Source: a virus. From it: a stretch of 29,629 bases of DNA. This document shows positions 1-8,101 of the stretch, one piece after another; position 1 is the first letter of the stretch, and each line of letters begins with the position of its first letter. Made by a program: the position numbers and the translations under genes. Location of the stretch: positions 1 to 29,629 of the IMG/VR virus record IMGVR_UViG_3300027917_000135, one strand, 5' to 3'. The notes beneath the pieces were generated by a model, which saw only the letters and a list, made by a program, of their open reading frames with translations, did no database searches and had not been told where the DNA came from.

Positions 1-1
1 A

Positions 2-82
2 GTATCTGGTCGTTATGGTACAGTTCCCGGAGGCCGTGGTACAAATATAAGTAGAAGTGGTGGGCGGTTAGGTGGCCGGTAG
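2..82 (+). CDS. C-terminal tail of an upstream protein (partial)
   Basis: An open frame enters from the left edge and ends at TAG (80-82), giving the last 26 residues of a protein rich in glycine, arginine and serine (ending ...GGRLGGR). Such basic glycine-rich tails are common but not diagnostic, so no function is proposed. The gene lies on the same strand as everything that follows, 81 nt before the next start. Confidence 0.5.
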   Translation, partial: VSGRYGTVPGGRGTNISRSGGRLGGR

Positions 83-163
83 TTCAGTTTAGAAACTGTC
101 CACTGACATACATTAGCTTGAAAATTTGATGTACTCTAATATGAGTACGATATTTTGTGATAC

Positions 164-2488
164 ATGAGCGTAAGTTTTGAAATGAATGGTCTTCTTGCCC
201 GTTTGCTTGCAGAAGAAAAGATCATCGTTCAGCATAAGAAGGTAGATGAGCCTTTTTACGATTTGCAGAATCGCTGTTTGACTCTTCCTATTTGGTCAAA
301 TGCTACTGAAAACGTATATAAGGCTATGGTTTTGCATGAGATTTCCCATGCAATTTGGACTCCACTTGACGAGTGGAAGAAAATGATTAATGGAAATTAT
401 AACGGAATTCCTTCCAATATTATTATGGTAATGGAAGATATTCGTGTAGAAAATCTATGTAAGCTTAAGTACCCCGGTACTCCAAGGATTTTTAATCTTG
501 GGTATGCTGAAATCTACGGAATGGAACAGTTTATGCTGTCTATGGAGCCACAAAAGTATAACTTCCTAGATAGACTTTGCCTGTACTTCAAAGGCAATAA
601 TATTTTTGGCATCAAGTTTTCCAAAGAGGAAAAAAGTATTGTAGAAGCCACTAAGAAGATGACCTCATTTAAGGAAATGATTACCTTAAGTGGAGTGGTG
701 TATGTTCAATGTATGAAAAATATGAGGAATCTTGATAAGACCCCTCGATATAGCTATAATGGATATGATGGTGGAGCTGGAAATTTTTACAATCCAGGAC
801 TCTATACCAAAGATAATACTTTAAAGACTCCTCAAAATAGGTCTTCAATTCCTTTAGTTAATCATGATTTAGATTATGGATTGAATTACGAACGCAGTGT
901 CGCTCCTGAGGAAAAAACATTTGAAATCATGGAATTGGAAGAAGAATTAAATAATGCTATAAATCCATTTTCTATTGATGATTTTGAAGATTTTGATGAA
1001 TCTGATGAATCTGATGAAACTGAAGAATGGGATGATGGTATTGATTTTGATATCAGTTCGGATTTTTGTCCAGAACAAGAAATTAAAAAGTATTATGACG
1101 ACGATGAATACATTGAAAGTGCAAGGGATAAGATTATTTCCTATGTTCTTCAAAGTCTTCAAGATTGTAGTCGAGTATTGACTAATACTAATAGTGATAA
1201 GACTTACGAGTACATTGAAATTCCTCAAATTGATTCAAATGTAATTATTCCGCCAGATATTTATTATGCCCCATTAAAGGAAAAATTCTTTGAATATACA
1301 CACATTGAGCAGAGATACCAGGAGTTTAAATCTAATTCTAAAAAGGATGTAAATTACATGGTAAAAGAGTTTGAAACTAAAAAATCAGCTCGACTATACT
1401 CTAAGATCAAAGAAAGTAAGACCGGAGTTCTTGACTGTGATAAGCTTCATTCTTATCTCTACAATGACGATATTTTCAAGAGAAATCTTATTGTTAAAGA
1501 AGGAAAGAGTCATGGTTTGGTCATTTTCCTAGATTGGTCTGGATCTATGTCCAAAGTAATTGAATCTACAGTTAAACAGTTGTATAAAATTCTCTGGTTC
1601 TGTAGACGACAAAACATTCCATTCAAGGTTTATACTTTTGGGCAAAGTTCTACAAATTATCATTATCAGGATGCTCCAGTTGATCGACTAGACAATAAGA
1701 TGTTTATCTCTCATGATTTTACTTTGTGTGAAATTTTTAATAGTGAAACTAAGAGTTATGAATTTGAAGAACAACTTAAACTGTTCTATTATCTGGCATC
1801 TAGAGTATTAAATTCTGGTTATCCTATGCATTGTATGGGATGGACACCACTATATGAGTCTCTTTTGACACTCAATACTATTATTCCCCAGTTCAAGAAA
1901 AAGTATAATGTTCAAAAGTTAAATTGCATTGTACTTACTGATGGTGAGCCCAACGAGCTTCGTTATATTAGACACGATAAAAAATATCATCAGACTTCTG
2001 TAGAGTATACATATGCGGATATTATTTGCAGTAATGTTAACAGGGATGTTTATCTTATAGATCCAAAAACTAAAGAAACTCATTTCTTGTCATACTTAGG
2101 AAATCGGTATAGTTCATATACTGAAAGTCAGCTTAATGCCATTCTCAATGTTGTGCGATCAAATAATCCAGATTTAAGTATTTCAGCTATTCGCATTCTA
2201 GAATCCCGAGATTTGGGCAGTTTTATTAGTAGATTTATTGCATATGATGATGATGAACTGCGTGGAGAAGTACGATCTAAATGGGAAGCTGAACGTTGGT
2301 TTGTTATTGAGAATGGTGCGTTTGATAAGTTCTTTGCGGTTTCCGAAAAGCTCTTGTACAACACTGTGTTTCCAAAATTCAATAAAGATGATACAAAATC
2401 TGTCATTACTAAGAAGTTTAAACTGATGATGAAAATCAAGACAATGAATAATAAGTTCCTTTCTGATTTTATTGGTATGATCTCGTAA
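164..2488 (+). CDS. VWA-domain protein with HEXXH motif (CobT-like / putative metallopeptidase)
   Basis: A 774-residue protein with three visible parts. Near the N-terminus HEISH (residues 58-62) is a zincin-type HEXXH motif. The middle (about 265-300) is strongly acidic, a run of D/E/S like the acidic linker of cobaltochelatase CobT. From about 450 there is a von Willebrand A domain with a complete-looking MIDAS: D457-W-S459-G-S461 and TDG at 592-594. It sits 90 nt upstream of a CobS/MoxR AAA+ ATPase, the classic partner of VWA proteins; such pairs act as metal-insertion or remodelling machines (family knowledge). Whether it helps a cobaltochelatase, loads another metal, or is a protease is not shown by the sequence. 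No clear Shine-Dalgarno precedes the ATG. Confidence 0.8.
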   Translation: MSVSFEMNGLLARLLAEEKIIVQHKKVDEPFYDLQNRCLTLPIWSNATENVYKAMVLHEISHAIWTPLDEWKKMINGNYNGIPSNIIMVMEDIRVENLCKLKYPGTPRIFNLGYAEIYGMEQFMLSMEPQKYNFLDRLCLYFKGNNIFGIKFSKEEKSIVEATKKMTSFKEMITLSGVVYVQCMKNMRNLDKTPRYSYNGYDGGAGNFYNPGLYTKDNTLKTPQNRSSIPLVNHDLDYGLNYERSVAPEEKTFEIMELEEELNNAINPFSIDDFEDFDESDESDETEEWDDGIDFDISSDFCPEQEIKKYYDDDEYIESARDKIISYVLQSLQDCSRVLTNTNSDKTYEYIEIPQIDSNVIIPPDIYYAPLKEKFFEYTHIEQRYQEFKSNSKKDVNYMVKEFETKKSARLYSKIKESKTGVLDCDKLHSYLYNDDIFKRNLIVKEGKSHGLVIFLDWSGSMSKVIESTVKQLYKILWFCRRQNIPFKVYTFGQSSTNYHYQDAPVDRLDNKMFISHDFTLCEIFNSETKSYEFEEQLKLFYYLASRVLNSGYPMHCMGWTPLYESLLTLNTIIPQFKKKYNVQKLNCIVLTDGEPNELRYIRHDKKYHQTSVEYTYADIICSNVNRDVYLIDPKTKETHFLSYLGNRYSSYTESQLNAILNVVRSNNPDLSISAIRILESRDLGSFISRFIAYDDDELRGEVRSKWEAERWFVIENGAFDKFFAVSEKLLYNTVFPKFNKDDTKSVITKKFKLMMKIKTMNNKFLSDFIGMIS

Positions 2489-2496
2489 CCAATAAA

Positions 2497-2522
2497 CATG
2501 GACGGTAAAAAAACTGTCCATG
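2497..2522 (+). terminator. intergenic hairpin after the VWA gene
   Basis: The arms catggacgg (2497-2505) and ctgtccatg (2514-2522) pair over 9 bp with one G-U, around an A-rich 8-nt loop. No T-run follows, so it may be a transcript-end stabiliser or processing site rather than a classical intrinsic terminator. Similar hairpins occur after other genes of this window. Confidence 0.45.
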
Positions 2523-2578
2523 CTTACCTCCCTTCCTTCAATATTCTGTTAAATTGTACTGTACCCTAATTTTTTATT

Positions 2579-3484
2579 ATGACTTCTAAAAACAAAATTG
2601 AACATCTTGATTCTGAAAATCTGGATGTGCCCGAAATTACCGAAACCTTTGTTCGATATGGTAATTATAATGATTTGAAGAAAATCGTATCCTCTCGTAA
2701 ATTTTTCCCTACATTTATCTCTGGTCCTTCTGGTTGTGGAAAAACTCTTTCGGTAAAGCAAGCATGTGCTGAGCTTCATCGGGAACTTGTTCGTGTAAAC
2801 ATTACTGTAGAAACTGATGAAGACGATCTGATCGGGGGATTCCGTCTGAAAGATGGTGACACTATTTGGCATGATGGTCCTGTAGTTCAGGCTCTCCAAC
2901 GTGGAGCCATTTTGCTCCTGGACGAAATTGACCTGGCATCTAATAAGATCATGTGTCTTCAATCTATTCTTGAAGGTGATGGAGTATTCCTTAAAAAGCT
3001 CGGACATCATGTTTATCCTGCTCCCGGATTCAATGTCATTGCTACTGCAAATACTAAAGGTAAAGGGTCTGAGGACGGTCGCTACATTGGAACTAATGTT
3101 TTGAATGAAGCATTCCTTGATCGGTTTGCTATCACCTTTGATCAAACCTATCCAACAGTTGCCACAGAGTCTAAGATTCTTCGTTCTGTTGCAGAAACTC
3201 TGTCTATTACTGATGATCAGTTCATTACCAACCTTTGTGAATGGGCTTCTCGTATTCGTAAGACTTTTGAGCAGGATCAAGTAGACGAAGTTATTGCTAC
3301 TCGTAGGCTTGTTAATCTTCTTGTTGCGTATTCAATCTATGGCAACAAGGAAAAGGCCCTTAAGCTTGCTGTAAACCGTTTCGATGATTATATTCAAAAA
3401 TCATTTCTTACTCTATACGAAACTCTTGATAAAGATATTCAGTTTGGAGATTCAGTTGATACTGATCCTATGGTATCTCCCTGA
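2579..3484 (+). CDS. cobS: CobS-like MoxR-family AAA+ ATPase
   Basis: A 301-residue AAA+ ATPase with Walker A GPSGCGKT (49-56) and Walker B ILLLDEID (111-118), followed by a sensor-like ATANTKG stretch and the lid helices. The spacing and the GGF..KDGDTIWHDGPV region match the cobaltochelatase CobS/MoxR branch. CobS is widespread in T4-like cyanophages; in bacteria CobS works with CobT and CobN to insert cobalt into the corrin ring. Only CobS and a CobT-like VWA protein are visible here, so the phage pair may boost host cobalamin synthesis (relevant if the reductase or host enzymes need B12) or remodel another complex. A terminator follows, making these two genes a unit. Confidence 0.85.
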   Translation: MTSKNKIEHLDSENLDVPEITETFVRYGNYNDLKKIVSSRKFFPTFISGPSGCGKTLSVKQACAELHRELVRVNITVETDEDDLIGGFRLKDGDTIWHDGPVVQALQRGAILLLDEIDLASNKIMCLQSILEGDGVFLKKLGHHVYPAPGFNVIATANTKGKGSEDGRYIGTNVLNEAFLDRFAITFDQTYPTVATESKILRSVAETLSITDDQFITNLCEWASRIRKTFEQDQVDEVIATRRLVNLLVAYSIYGNKEKALKLAVNRFDDYIQKSFLTLYETLDKDIQFGDSVDTDPMVSP

Positions 3485-3516
3485 GTGTTGACATAAAACT
3501 GAATAGGTAGTAAGAT

Positions 3517-3544
3517 GCAAGGGGCACTGCCTCTTGCCTCTTTT
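3517..3544 (+). terminator. rho-independent terminator after cobS
   Basis: Nine-pair stem gcaaggggc (3517-3525) with gcctcttgc (3529-3537), one G-U, loop ACT, followed by CTC and TTTT (3541-3544). It closes the VWA/cobS unit. Confidence 0.7.
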
Positions 3545-3567
3545 ATTCTATAGAAAATAATACAATT

Positions 3568-4017
3568 ATGTCATTTATTGGAGATATCCCATTATATCAT
3601 AATGGTGATACCGTATATACAAATGAAATTAGTGAACTTGATCAAGAACATCGAGAATTGAAAAATCAAGGTTATGACAATGATGCCCCATGTATTTGCG
3701 ACATCTCAGAAGAGGGTCATGTAAAAGATGAACCATGGGAGCATGACGAAGGAGCAATTCTTGAGTTTGTTAGAGATTATTTGAGAAATACATATTCTCA
3801 ACACTATGCTCCCACAGGACAAAATAGAATAGACCATCATATCCAGCCAGTAGATTTAATGGCTGCTTCTGGTGTAATATCTGATTATGCTTCTGCGAAT
3901 ATAATCAAATATGCTTCTCGATATGGTAAAAAAGATGGAAAGAATATTAAAGATTTACTAAAGATCATACATTATGCTATGCTCCTTATGTATTACGATA
4001 ACCACGACTATACCTAA
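3568..4017 (+). CDS. DUF3310 domain protein
   Basis: A 149-residue soluble protein. The C-terminal half (from about residue 88) carries HHIQPVDLMAA, then N..KYASRYGKKDGKN and DLLKIIHYAMLL, the pattern of the DUF3310 / SaV-like family found in many phages (often labelled nucleotide kinase-like, function unproven). The N-terminal 85 residues are acidic, with one C-x-C, and look unrelated to that domain. It ends one base before the sliding clamp ATG and so is probably co-transcribed with the replication genes. Confidence 0.65.
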   Translation: MSFIGDIPLYHNGDTVYTNEISELDQEHRELKNQGYDNDAPCICDISEEGHVKDEPWEHDEGAILEFVRDYLRNTYSQHYAPTGQNRIDHHIQPVDLMAASGVISDYASANIIKYASRYGKKDGKNIKDLLKIIHYAMLLMYYDNHDYT

Positions 4018-4018
4018 T

Positions 4019-4687
4019 ATGAAATTATCACAAAAAACATTGACTATATTAAAGAACTTTGCCTCTATTAAACCAACTCTTATGATTAAAGAGGGGAAGT
4101 CAATTAACACTCTTTCTACTAGTGAAAATATATTAGCAGAAGCTCAAATAGAAGAATATATTCCTAGGGATGTTGCTATTTACGAGTTGGGAAAGTTTCT
4201 TAGTTCTTTAGATTTATATTCTGACCCTGATATTGACTTCACCAGTGATCGGTATATGACTATCAGTGAAGGGCCGAATAAACTTAAGTATTTTTACGCA
4301 GACCCTAAGCTAGTTCCATATAATGAACTGACTGTAGTATTACCTGATGAGTATATTAAGTTTACACTTAATCCTAAAGTATTAGATAAACTTGTTAAAG
4401 CGTCTTATGTCTGCAAATTACCTGATGTGTCAGTTGTAGGGAAGGATGGGCAGGTTAAAATTCTGGTCAGGAACAAGAAGGACACCAACACCTCCAACGA
4501 ATACTGTGTTATACTAGGGGAGACGGACCTGGATTTTGCCGCAAACTTCAAGGTAGAGCACCTTGGGCGCCTGCTAAGCAGTTCTTATGAGGTAAAGCTA
4601 TCTAAGTATACTATCTCCGAATTTACGAGTAGTGAGTACAATATTAGATATGCTATATCATTAGAGCCAGATTCTTATTTTAACTGA
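4019..4687 (+). CDS. 45: DNA polymerase sliding clamp gp45
   Basis: A 222-residue protein starting MKLSQKTLTILKNFASI, the typical start of T4-like gp45 clamps (T4 gp45 is 228 residues). It forms the ring that tethers gp43 to DNA and, in T4, also activates late transcription with gp55 and gp33. The frame is open further upstream, but the ATG at 4019, one base after the preceding stop, gives the family N-terminus. Position immediately before the loader genes agrees. Bases about 4440-4575 are clearly richer in G+C than the rest of the gene while the frame stays intact. Confidence 0.88.
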   Translation: MKLSQKTLTILKNFASIKPTLMIKEGKSINTLSTSENILAEAQIEEYIPRDVAIYELGKFLSSLDLYSDPDIDFTSDRYMTISEGPNKLKYFYADPKLVPYNELTVVLPDEYIKFTLNPKVLDKLVKASYVCKLPDVSVVGKDGQVKILVRNKKDTNTSNEYCVILGETDLDFAANFKVEHLGRLLSSSYEVKLSKYTISEFTSSEYNIRYAISLEPDSYFN

Positions 4688-4703
4688 TGTTTACTAATTT
4701 GTT

Positions 4704-5150
4704 ATGTTTGAATTTCTTCTTTATTTAAATTCTTCTTCTACTGACATTTATAATTTGGTTTCTCGTACTCATACATATTATGAGAATTCATATATGTGTA
4801 AGAAGCATCCGAATTATTTTGGTCTAACTAACTCTAATGATAATTCTGTTCATATATGTACAGATACCATTAAGAAATATGTTCCTACAATGTATCGGTA
4901 TTATTTGAATGAAACAATCATTCATGAAGCTGTACACGTTGCTCAAGATTGTAAAAGTCCTCATCTTGGGCATTATGAACCATTCAATATAGATCCTAAA
5001 ACTATGCAACTTAATGAGTCTCGCAGAGGTAGTTTGTCTAGGTCTATGAATGTAGATAATCCAATTATGAATAAAATCGAGCATGAAGCGTTCTGGTTAG
5101 AAGATAAACCACATATAGTGAAATATGTACTTAAAAAATATTGTATGTAA
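4704..5150 (+). CDS. small HEXXH protein, putative zinc metallopeptidase
   Basis: A 148-residue protein with H74-E-A-V-H78 in a predicted helix (NETIIHEAVHVAQDC), the standard zinc-binding active-site helix of metallopeptidases; a downstream IEHEAFWLED segment could supply the third ligand. No signal peptide or membrane segment is evident, so it would act in the cytoplasm. It lies between the clamp and the clamp loader and overlaps the next gene by 26 nt, so it is translated with the replisome genes. Its substrate is unknown; it could equally be a non-proteolytic zinc fold. Confidence 0.55.
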   Translation: MFEFLLYLNSSSTDIYNLVSRTHTYYENSYMCKKHPNYFGLTNSNDNSVHICTDTIKKYVPTMYRYYLNETIIHEAVHVAQDCKSPHLGHYEPFNIDPKTMQLNESRRGSLSRSMNVDNPIMNKIEHEAFWLEDKPHIVKYVLKKYCM

Positions 5151-5370
5151 CATTGATATTGATTTTATCAGAATACTGGGAAGTGTTTTGTTAATTATTG
5201 GATATTTTTTATTACTATACATTGATGTAACATTAGGATGCATTTTAAGATTGCTTGGCAATTTTTTAATGATACCCTTTTCTGTAAAGATTAAAACTTG
5301 GGATGTACTAGCCATTCAAGGCTTTTTTTCTTTTATGGATTTGTCTAAAATTATTGAGATATTAATATGA
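5125..5370 (+). CDS. small hydrophobic membrane protein
   Basis: 81 residues, strongly hydrophobic, with two likely membrane spans (about residues 12-32 and 33-53) and a third weaker hydrophobic stretch near the C-terminus. It begins inside the end of the HEXXH gene (26-nt overlap) and its TGA overlaps the ATG of gp44 (ATGA), so it is part of the operon. I do not recognise the family. Coupling to gp44 suggests it is real and not a chance frame. Confidence 0.55.
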   Translation: MYLKNIVCNIDIDFIRILGSVLLIIGYFLLLYIDVTLGCILRLLGNFLMIPFSVKIKTWDVLAIQGFFSFMDLSKIIEILI

Positions 5371-6323
5371 ATGAAAATGCACTTGACATATGGGTAGAGA
5401 AATGGGCACCTACTAAGTTTGAGGATCTTATTTTACCTGATGCGATAAACAAGTTCTTTAGTGAGGTTATAAACCAAGGAGCATTTAATCAAAGTCTTAT
5501 TCTAAACGGGACTAAAGGATGCGGTAAAACTCAGACAATTAAGACTATTAGCTCAATAACTGGTCAAGATGTTTTGTTTTTGAATGGATCGTCAGAAGGA
5601 AGATACTTAGATACAATCAGGAACCAAGTTATAGAATTTGGGTCAACTGTCTCATTATTTCATGATAAAAAGAAAATAGTATTCTTTGACGAGTTTGAGG
5701 GTACAACTAACGATGTGATGTTATGCCTTAGGGGTGTAATGGAACAACTACACAACAATGTGTGTTTTGTTTTTACATGTAACAATTTATCTAGAATTAT
5801 CGATCCTATCAAGTCTCGGTGTGTAGTTCTAAATTACACCCCAATACCAAAAAAAGAAAAGCCAAAGTTAATGGCAAATATCTATAAGAGACTTGTATAT
5901 ATACTTGAACAAGAAGGTATTAAATATATCCCAGAGGTATTGGTAGAGTTGGTTAAGAATAATTTTCCTGACACTAGACAGCTAATTAATATCTTACAAT
6001 CTTATTCTATGTCTGGTGAAATTAACACAGGCATACTTGTAAATCAATCAGAGTCTTCTATAGATGCGCTTATTAAGAGTCTTAAAGAGAAAAATTATAA
6101 GGATGTTACTAAGTGGGTCTTCTCCAACATCGATAACGATAGTTCTGTTGTGTTACGTCGCTTATATGATCGTATCAATACTTGTTTGGTCCCAAGTACA
6201 TTACCCTCTGCTGTTCTTATTATTGCTAAGTATGATTATCAGGCTGCTTTTGCCTCGGATAAAGAGATAAATCTATTAGCAGCATTGACTGAAATTATGT
6301 GTGAATGTGAATTTGCCGAGTGA
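5367..6323 (+). CDS. 44: sliding clamp loader large subunit gp44
   Basis: A 318-residue AAA+ protein (T4 gp44: 319). It opens with the ...VEKWAPTKFEDLILP motif of clamp-loader ATPases, then Walker A NGTKGCGKT (47-55), Walker B VFFDEFEG (105-112), and the SRC arginine-finger motif (150-152). Four gp44 subunits with one gp62 open gp45 and load it at primer ends. The start overlaps the preceding stop by four bases. Confidence 0.93.
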   Translation: MNENALDIWVEKWAPTKFEDLILPDAINKFFSEVINQGAFNQSLILNGTKGCGKTQTIKTISSITGQDVLFLNGSSEGRYLDTIRNQVIEFGSTVSLFHDKKKIVFFDEFEGTTNDVMLCLRGVMEQLHNNVCFVFTCNNLSRIIDPIKSRCVVLNYTPIPKKEKPKLMANIYKRLVYILEQEGIKYIPEVLVELVKNNFPDTRQLINILQSYSMSGEINTGILVNQSESSIDALIKSLKEKNYKDVTKWVFSNIDNDSSVVLRRLYDRINTCLVPSTLPSAVLIIAKYDYQAAFASDKEINLLAALTEIMCECEFAE

Positions 6324-6324
6324 T

Positions 6325-6708
6325 ATGAAATATGAATTGAAAGATTGGTTAGCCTCTATTAACCATACCAAGAAGAATTTAATTGAAGATATCTCTGATG
6401 AATCTAGCTATAATCCCTACGTTATTAATCGTTGTTTAGCTGGACATGAAGATTGTATTTTTTATGTGAATGAGATGAATATTTTTCCAAATACTTCAAA
6501 AAGAATGCAATATTCATTTTACCTAAATACTCTCAGGAAAAGAAAAAGATTCTCTCCTTGGGTCAAAAAAGACTCTATAACAGATCTTGATTATGTCAAA
6601 CGTTATTATAATTATAGTAATGAAAAGGCAATACAGGCTCTAAAATTATTAACAAAAGAACAACTTGATCTTATTAAATTGAAATTTGAAGAAGGAGGCA
6701 CAATATGA
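6325..6708 (+). CDS. 62: sliding clamp loader small subunit gp62
   Basis: 127 residues from the ATG at 6325, one base after the gp44 stop. The internal segments INRCLAGHEDCIFYVNEMN, LRKRKRFSPWVKK and YYNYSNEKAIQALKLLT match cyanophage gp62 proteins, which are shorter than T4 gp62 (187 residues). An ATG at 6301 in the same frame would add eight residues inside gp44; the 6325 start is preferred because relatives begin just before the W-L-x-S-I-N segment. It pairs with gp44 in the loader; the stop overlaps the regA start as ATGA. Confidence 0.85.
   Translation: MKYELKDWLASINHTKKNLIEDISDESSYNPYVINRCLAGHEDCIFYVNEMNIFPNTSKRMQYSFYLNTLRKRKRFSPWVKKDSITDLDYVKRYYNYSNEKAIQALKLLTKEQLDLIKLKFEEGGTI
6692..6698 (+). 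promoter_or_regulatory. strong Shine-Dalgarno of regA
   Basis: AAGGAGG lies six bases before the regA ATG at 6705. It is one of the few full-length ribosome sites in this window, most genes here having weak or no match. In T4 RegA represses its own translation by binding near its start, so the region 6692-6715 is a likely autoregulatory target. Confidence 0.6.
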
Positions 6709-7136
6709 GTGTTATTCAAGAACCACAGGTGAATTGGTCACCTAATATGATGATAGAAGTCATCTTAAATGAACCAGATGATTTCCTAAAAGTAAGAGAA
6801 ACTCTAACAAGAATTGGGGTAGCTTCTAGGAAAGAGAAAAAGATCTATCAGTCTTGTCATATCTTACACAAGCAAGGTAAATATTATATCGTTAGCTTTA
6901 AGGAGCTATTTGCGTTAGATGGAAAACATGCTAATCTAACGGTAAATGACATACAACGAAGAAATAGAATTTGTCAACTTTTAGCTGACTGGGGTTTAAT
7001 TACTATTGTTGATCCAAAGAGTATTGTAGATATTGCTCCATTAAATCAGATTAAAGTTCTTTCATATAAAGAAAAAGACGAGTGGCAGCTAGAAACTAAA
7101 TACAATATTGGCGCTAAGAAAAAGCCAGTATCCTAG
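6705..7136 (+). CDS. regA: RegA translational repressor of early genes
   Basis: A 143-residue protein. From residue 15 it follows T4 RegA (122 residues) closely: MMIEVILNEPDDFLKVRETL, then YQSCHILHKQGKYYIV and ...LADWGLI. RegA binds AU-rich initiation regions of early phage mRNAs, including clamp-loader messages and its own, blocking ribosome entry. This copy has about 14 extra N-terminal residues and a longer basic C-terminus than T4. It ends the replication operon and is followed by a hairpin. Confidence 0.93.
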   Translation: MSVIQEPQVNWSPNMMIEVILNEPDDFLKVRETLTRIGVASRKEKKIYQSCHILHKQGKYYIVSFKELFALDGKHANLTVNDIQRRNRICQLLADWGLITIVDPKSIVDIAPLNQIKVLSYKEKDEWQLETKYNIGAKKKPVS

Positions 7137-7141
7137 AAATA

Positions 7142-7174
7142 AGGACAGCCGAACCCCAGCGGTACGGCTGTCCT
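7142..7174 (+). terminator. hairpin after regA
   Basis: A perfect 10-bp stem, aggacagccg (7142-7151) with cggctgtcct (7165-7174), and a 13-nt loop. It lacks a T-run, as do the hairpins at 2497 and 11758. It lies between the regA operon and the separately controlled hsp20. Confidence 0.55.
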
Positions 7175-7177
7175 CCC

Positions 7178-7207
7178 TTGCAATAACTACCTTCTTGACT
7201 ATATAGT
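7178..7207 (+). promoter_or_regulatory. candidate sigma70-type promoter for hsp20
   Basis: TTGCAA (7178-7183) and TATAGT (7202-7207) are separated by 18 bp; the -10 matches TATAAT at five of six positions. It lies between the regA hairpin and hsp20, where a separate promoter would be expected, and predicts a transcript start near 7214, at the edge of the next hairpin. Confidence 0.35.
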
Positions 7208-7213
7208 ATTAAG

Positions 7214-7234
7214 AGAGTTCGGAAAGAGAACTCT
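7214..7234 (+). promoter_or_regulatory. 5' UTR hairpin of hsp20
   Basis: agagttc (7214-7220) pairs with gaactct (7228-7234) around a 7-nt purine-rich loop. A second weak all-A/U stem, tattat (7245-7250) with ataata (7259-7264), would put the ribosome site GGAG (7255-7258) in its loop. Leader hairpins of small heat-shock genes can act as RNA thermometers; that is only a suggestion here. Confidence 0.35.
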
Positions 7235-7267
7235 TATCCTAATCTATTATTCACGGAGATAATAAAA

Positions 7268-7714
7268 ATGACAATTACCCGTTATAGAACATCTGATATG
7301 GAACAATTTGTTAATGAAGCGTTAAGCACATCTGAAAGTCTCTTTAAAGGACTTTATGATGTTCTTGGAAAACAACCGTATAGTGGAAAAATTATTTCCA
7401 ACGTATCTGCCCCTCCATATAACATATATAGGCCAAATAAGAATACAGAAATACTAGAAGTTTCTCTTGCTGGATTTAGCAAAGAACAAGTGAATGTCTA
7501 TACTAAAGAGAATATCGTTCACGTTGAGGCTGACACTAAAATTAATAAGACCAATGAATATCTGAATCATGGATTTGCCACAAACAAGGTAACTGCCTGG
7601 TATACATTGAATGAAGGGATGGAAGTAAAGGCCGTTAAATATGAAAATGGGTTACTAACTGTTACGATAAACAAAGTCGTGCCTGATCCGCCAGATAAAA
7701 AAGTTTGGCTGTGA
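7268..7714 (+). CDS. hsp20: small heat shock protein Hsp20
   Basis: A 148-residue alpha-crystallin/Hsp20 chaperone. The domain spans about residues 48-140, with PPYNIYRP, the LAGFSKEQVNV strand, and the closing KYENGLLTVTINK motif (the A-x-x-x-n-G-x-L region of the family). Hsp20 is a core cyanophage gene thought to stabilise host or phage proteins during infection. GGAG at 7255-7258 lies nine bases before the ATG. It stands alone, between a hairpin and a good terminator. Confidence 0.9.
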   Translation: MTITRYRTSDMEQFVNEALSTSESLFKGLYDVLGKQPYSGKIISNVSAPPYNIYRPNKNTEILEVSLAGFSKEQVNVYTKENIVHVEADTKINKTNEYLNHGFATNKVTAWYTLNEGMEVKAVKYENGLLTVTINKVVPDPPDKKVWL

Positions 7715-7718
7715 CTCA

Positions 7719-7746
7719 ATGGGAGGGTTGACCCCCTCCCATTTTT
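7719..7746 (+). terminator. rho-independent terminator after hsp20
   Basis: Stem aatgggaggg (7719-7728) with ccctcccatt (7734-7743), 10 bp, 5-nt loop TGACC, ending in a TTTTT run (7742-7746). Confidence 0.85.
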
Positions 7747-7773
7747 ATGTTAAGATGGTATTTTAAGAAATAG

Positions 7774-8100
7774 ATGACTATAAAAATACTAGTAATGGTA
7801 AATGGGGATCAGGTTATTTCACAAGTTAAAGAAATATCTGAGTCTGTGGTAAATGACTCCTATTATGTACTTTTTAGTCCATGGAAAGTTACACCTTTAA
7901 TGGATGAGCCTTTGTTACTGCAAGAAGAAGTCATAGCAGAAACAGATGACGATATAAAAGTTCAGATTGAACCGTGGATTAGATTATCGGGAAGCAAAAA
8001 TATAATTGTTAAGCCTACCTCGGTCCTTGCAATTACTGATCCTATTGTTTCATTAATGGAACTATATAAAGAAAAAACACAAACTACAATTAAAGACTAA
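7774..8100 (+). CDS. small protein of unknown function, paralogue of the next gene
   Basis: 108 residues, not recognised. It opens with short strands and a VNGDQVISQVKEI segment, ends with EPWIRLSG..., then TSVLAITDPIVSLMELYKE. The size and 'K-I-x-V-x-x-N-G-d-x-V-I' opening resemble Sm/LSm-like small beta-barrels, but this is impression only. The next gene (8102-8353) has the same layout, so the two look like a tandem duplication. Both lie directly upstream of gp43 with almost no spacing, so co-expression with the polymerase is likely. Confidence 0.65.
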   Translation: MTIKILVMVNGDQVISQVKEISESVVNDSYYVLFSPWKVTPLMDEPLLLQEEVIAETDDDIKVQIEPWIRLSGSKNIIVKPTSVLAITDPIVSLMELYKEKTQTTIKD

Positions 8101-8101
8101 T

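Noticed and set aside
2549-3280. Long open frame antisense to cobS
   Set aside because: It mirrors a strong AAA+ gene in codon periodicity, has no motif, and the window otherwise codes on one strand.
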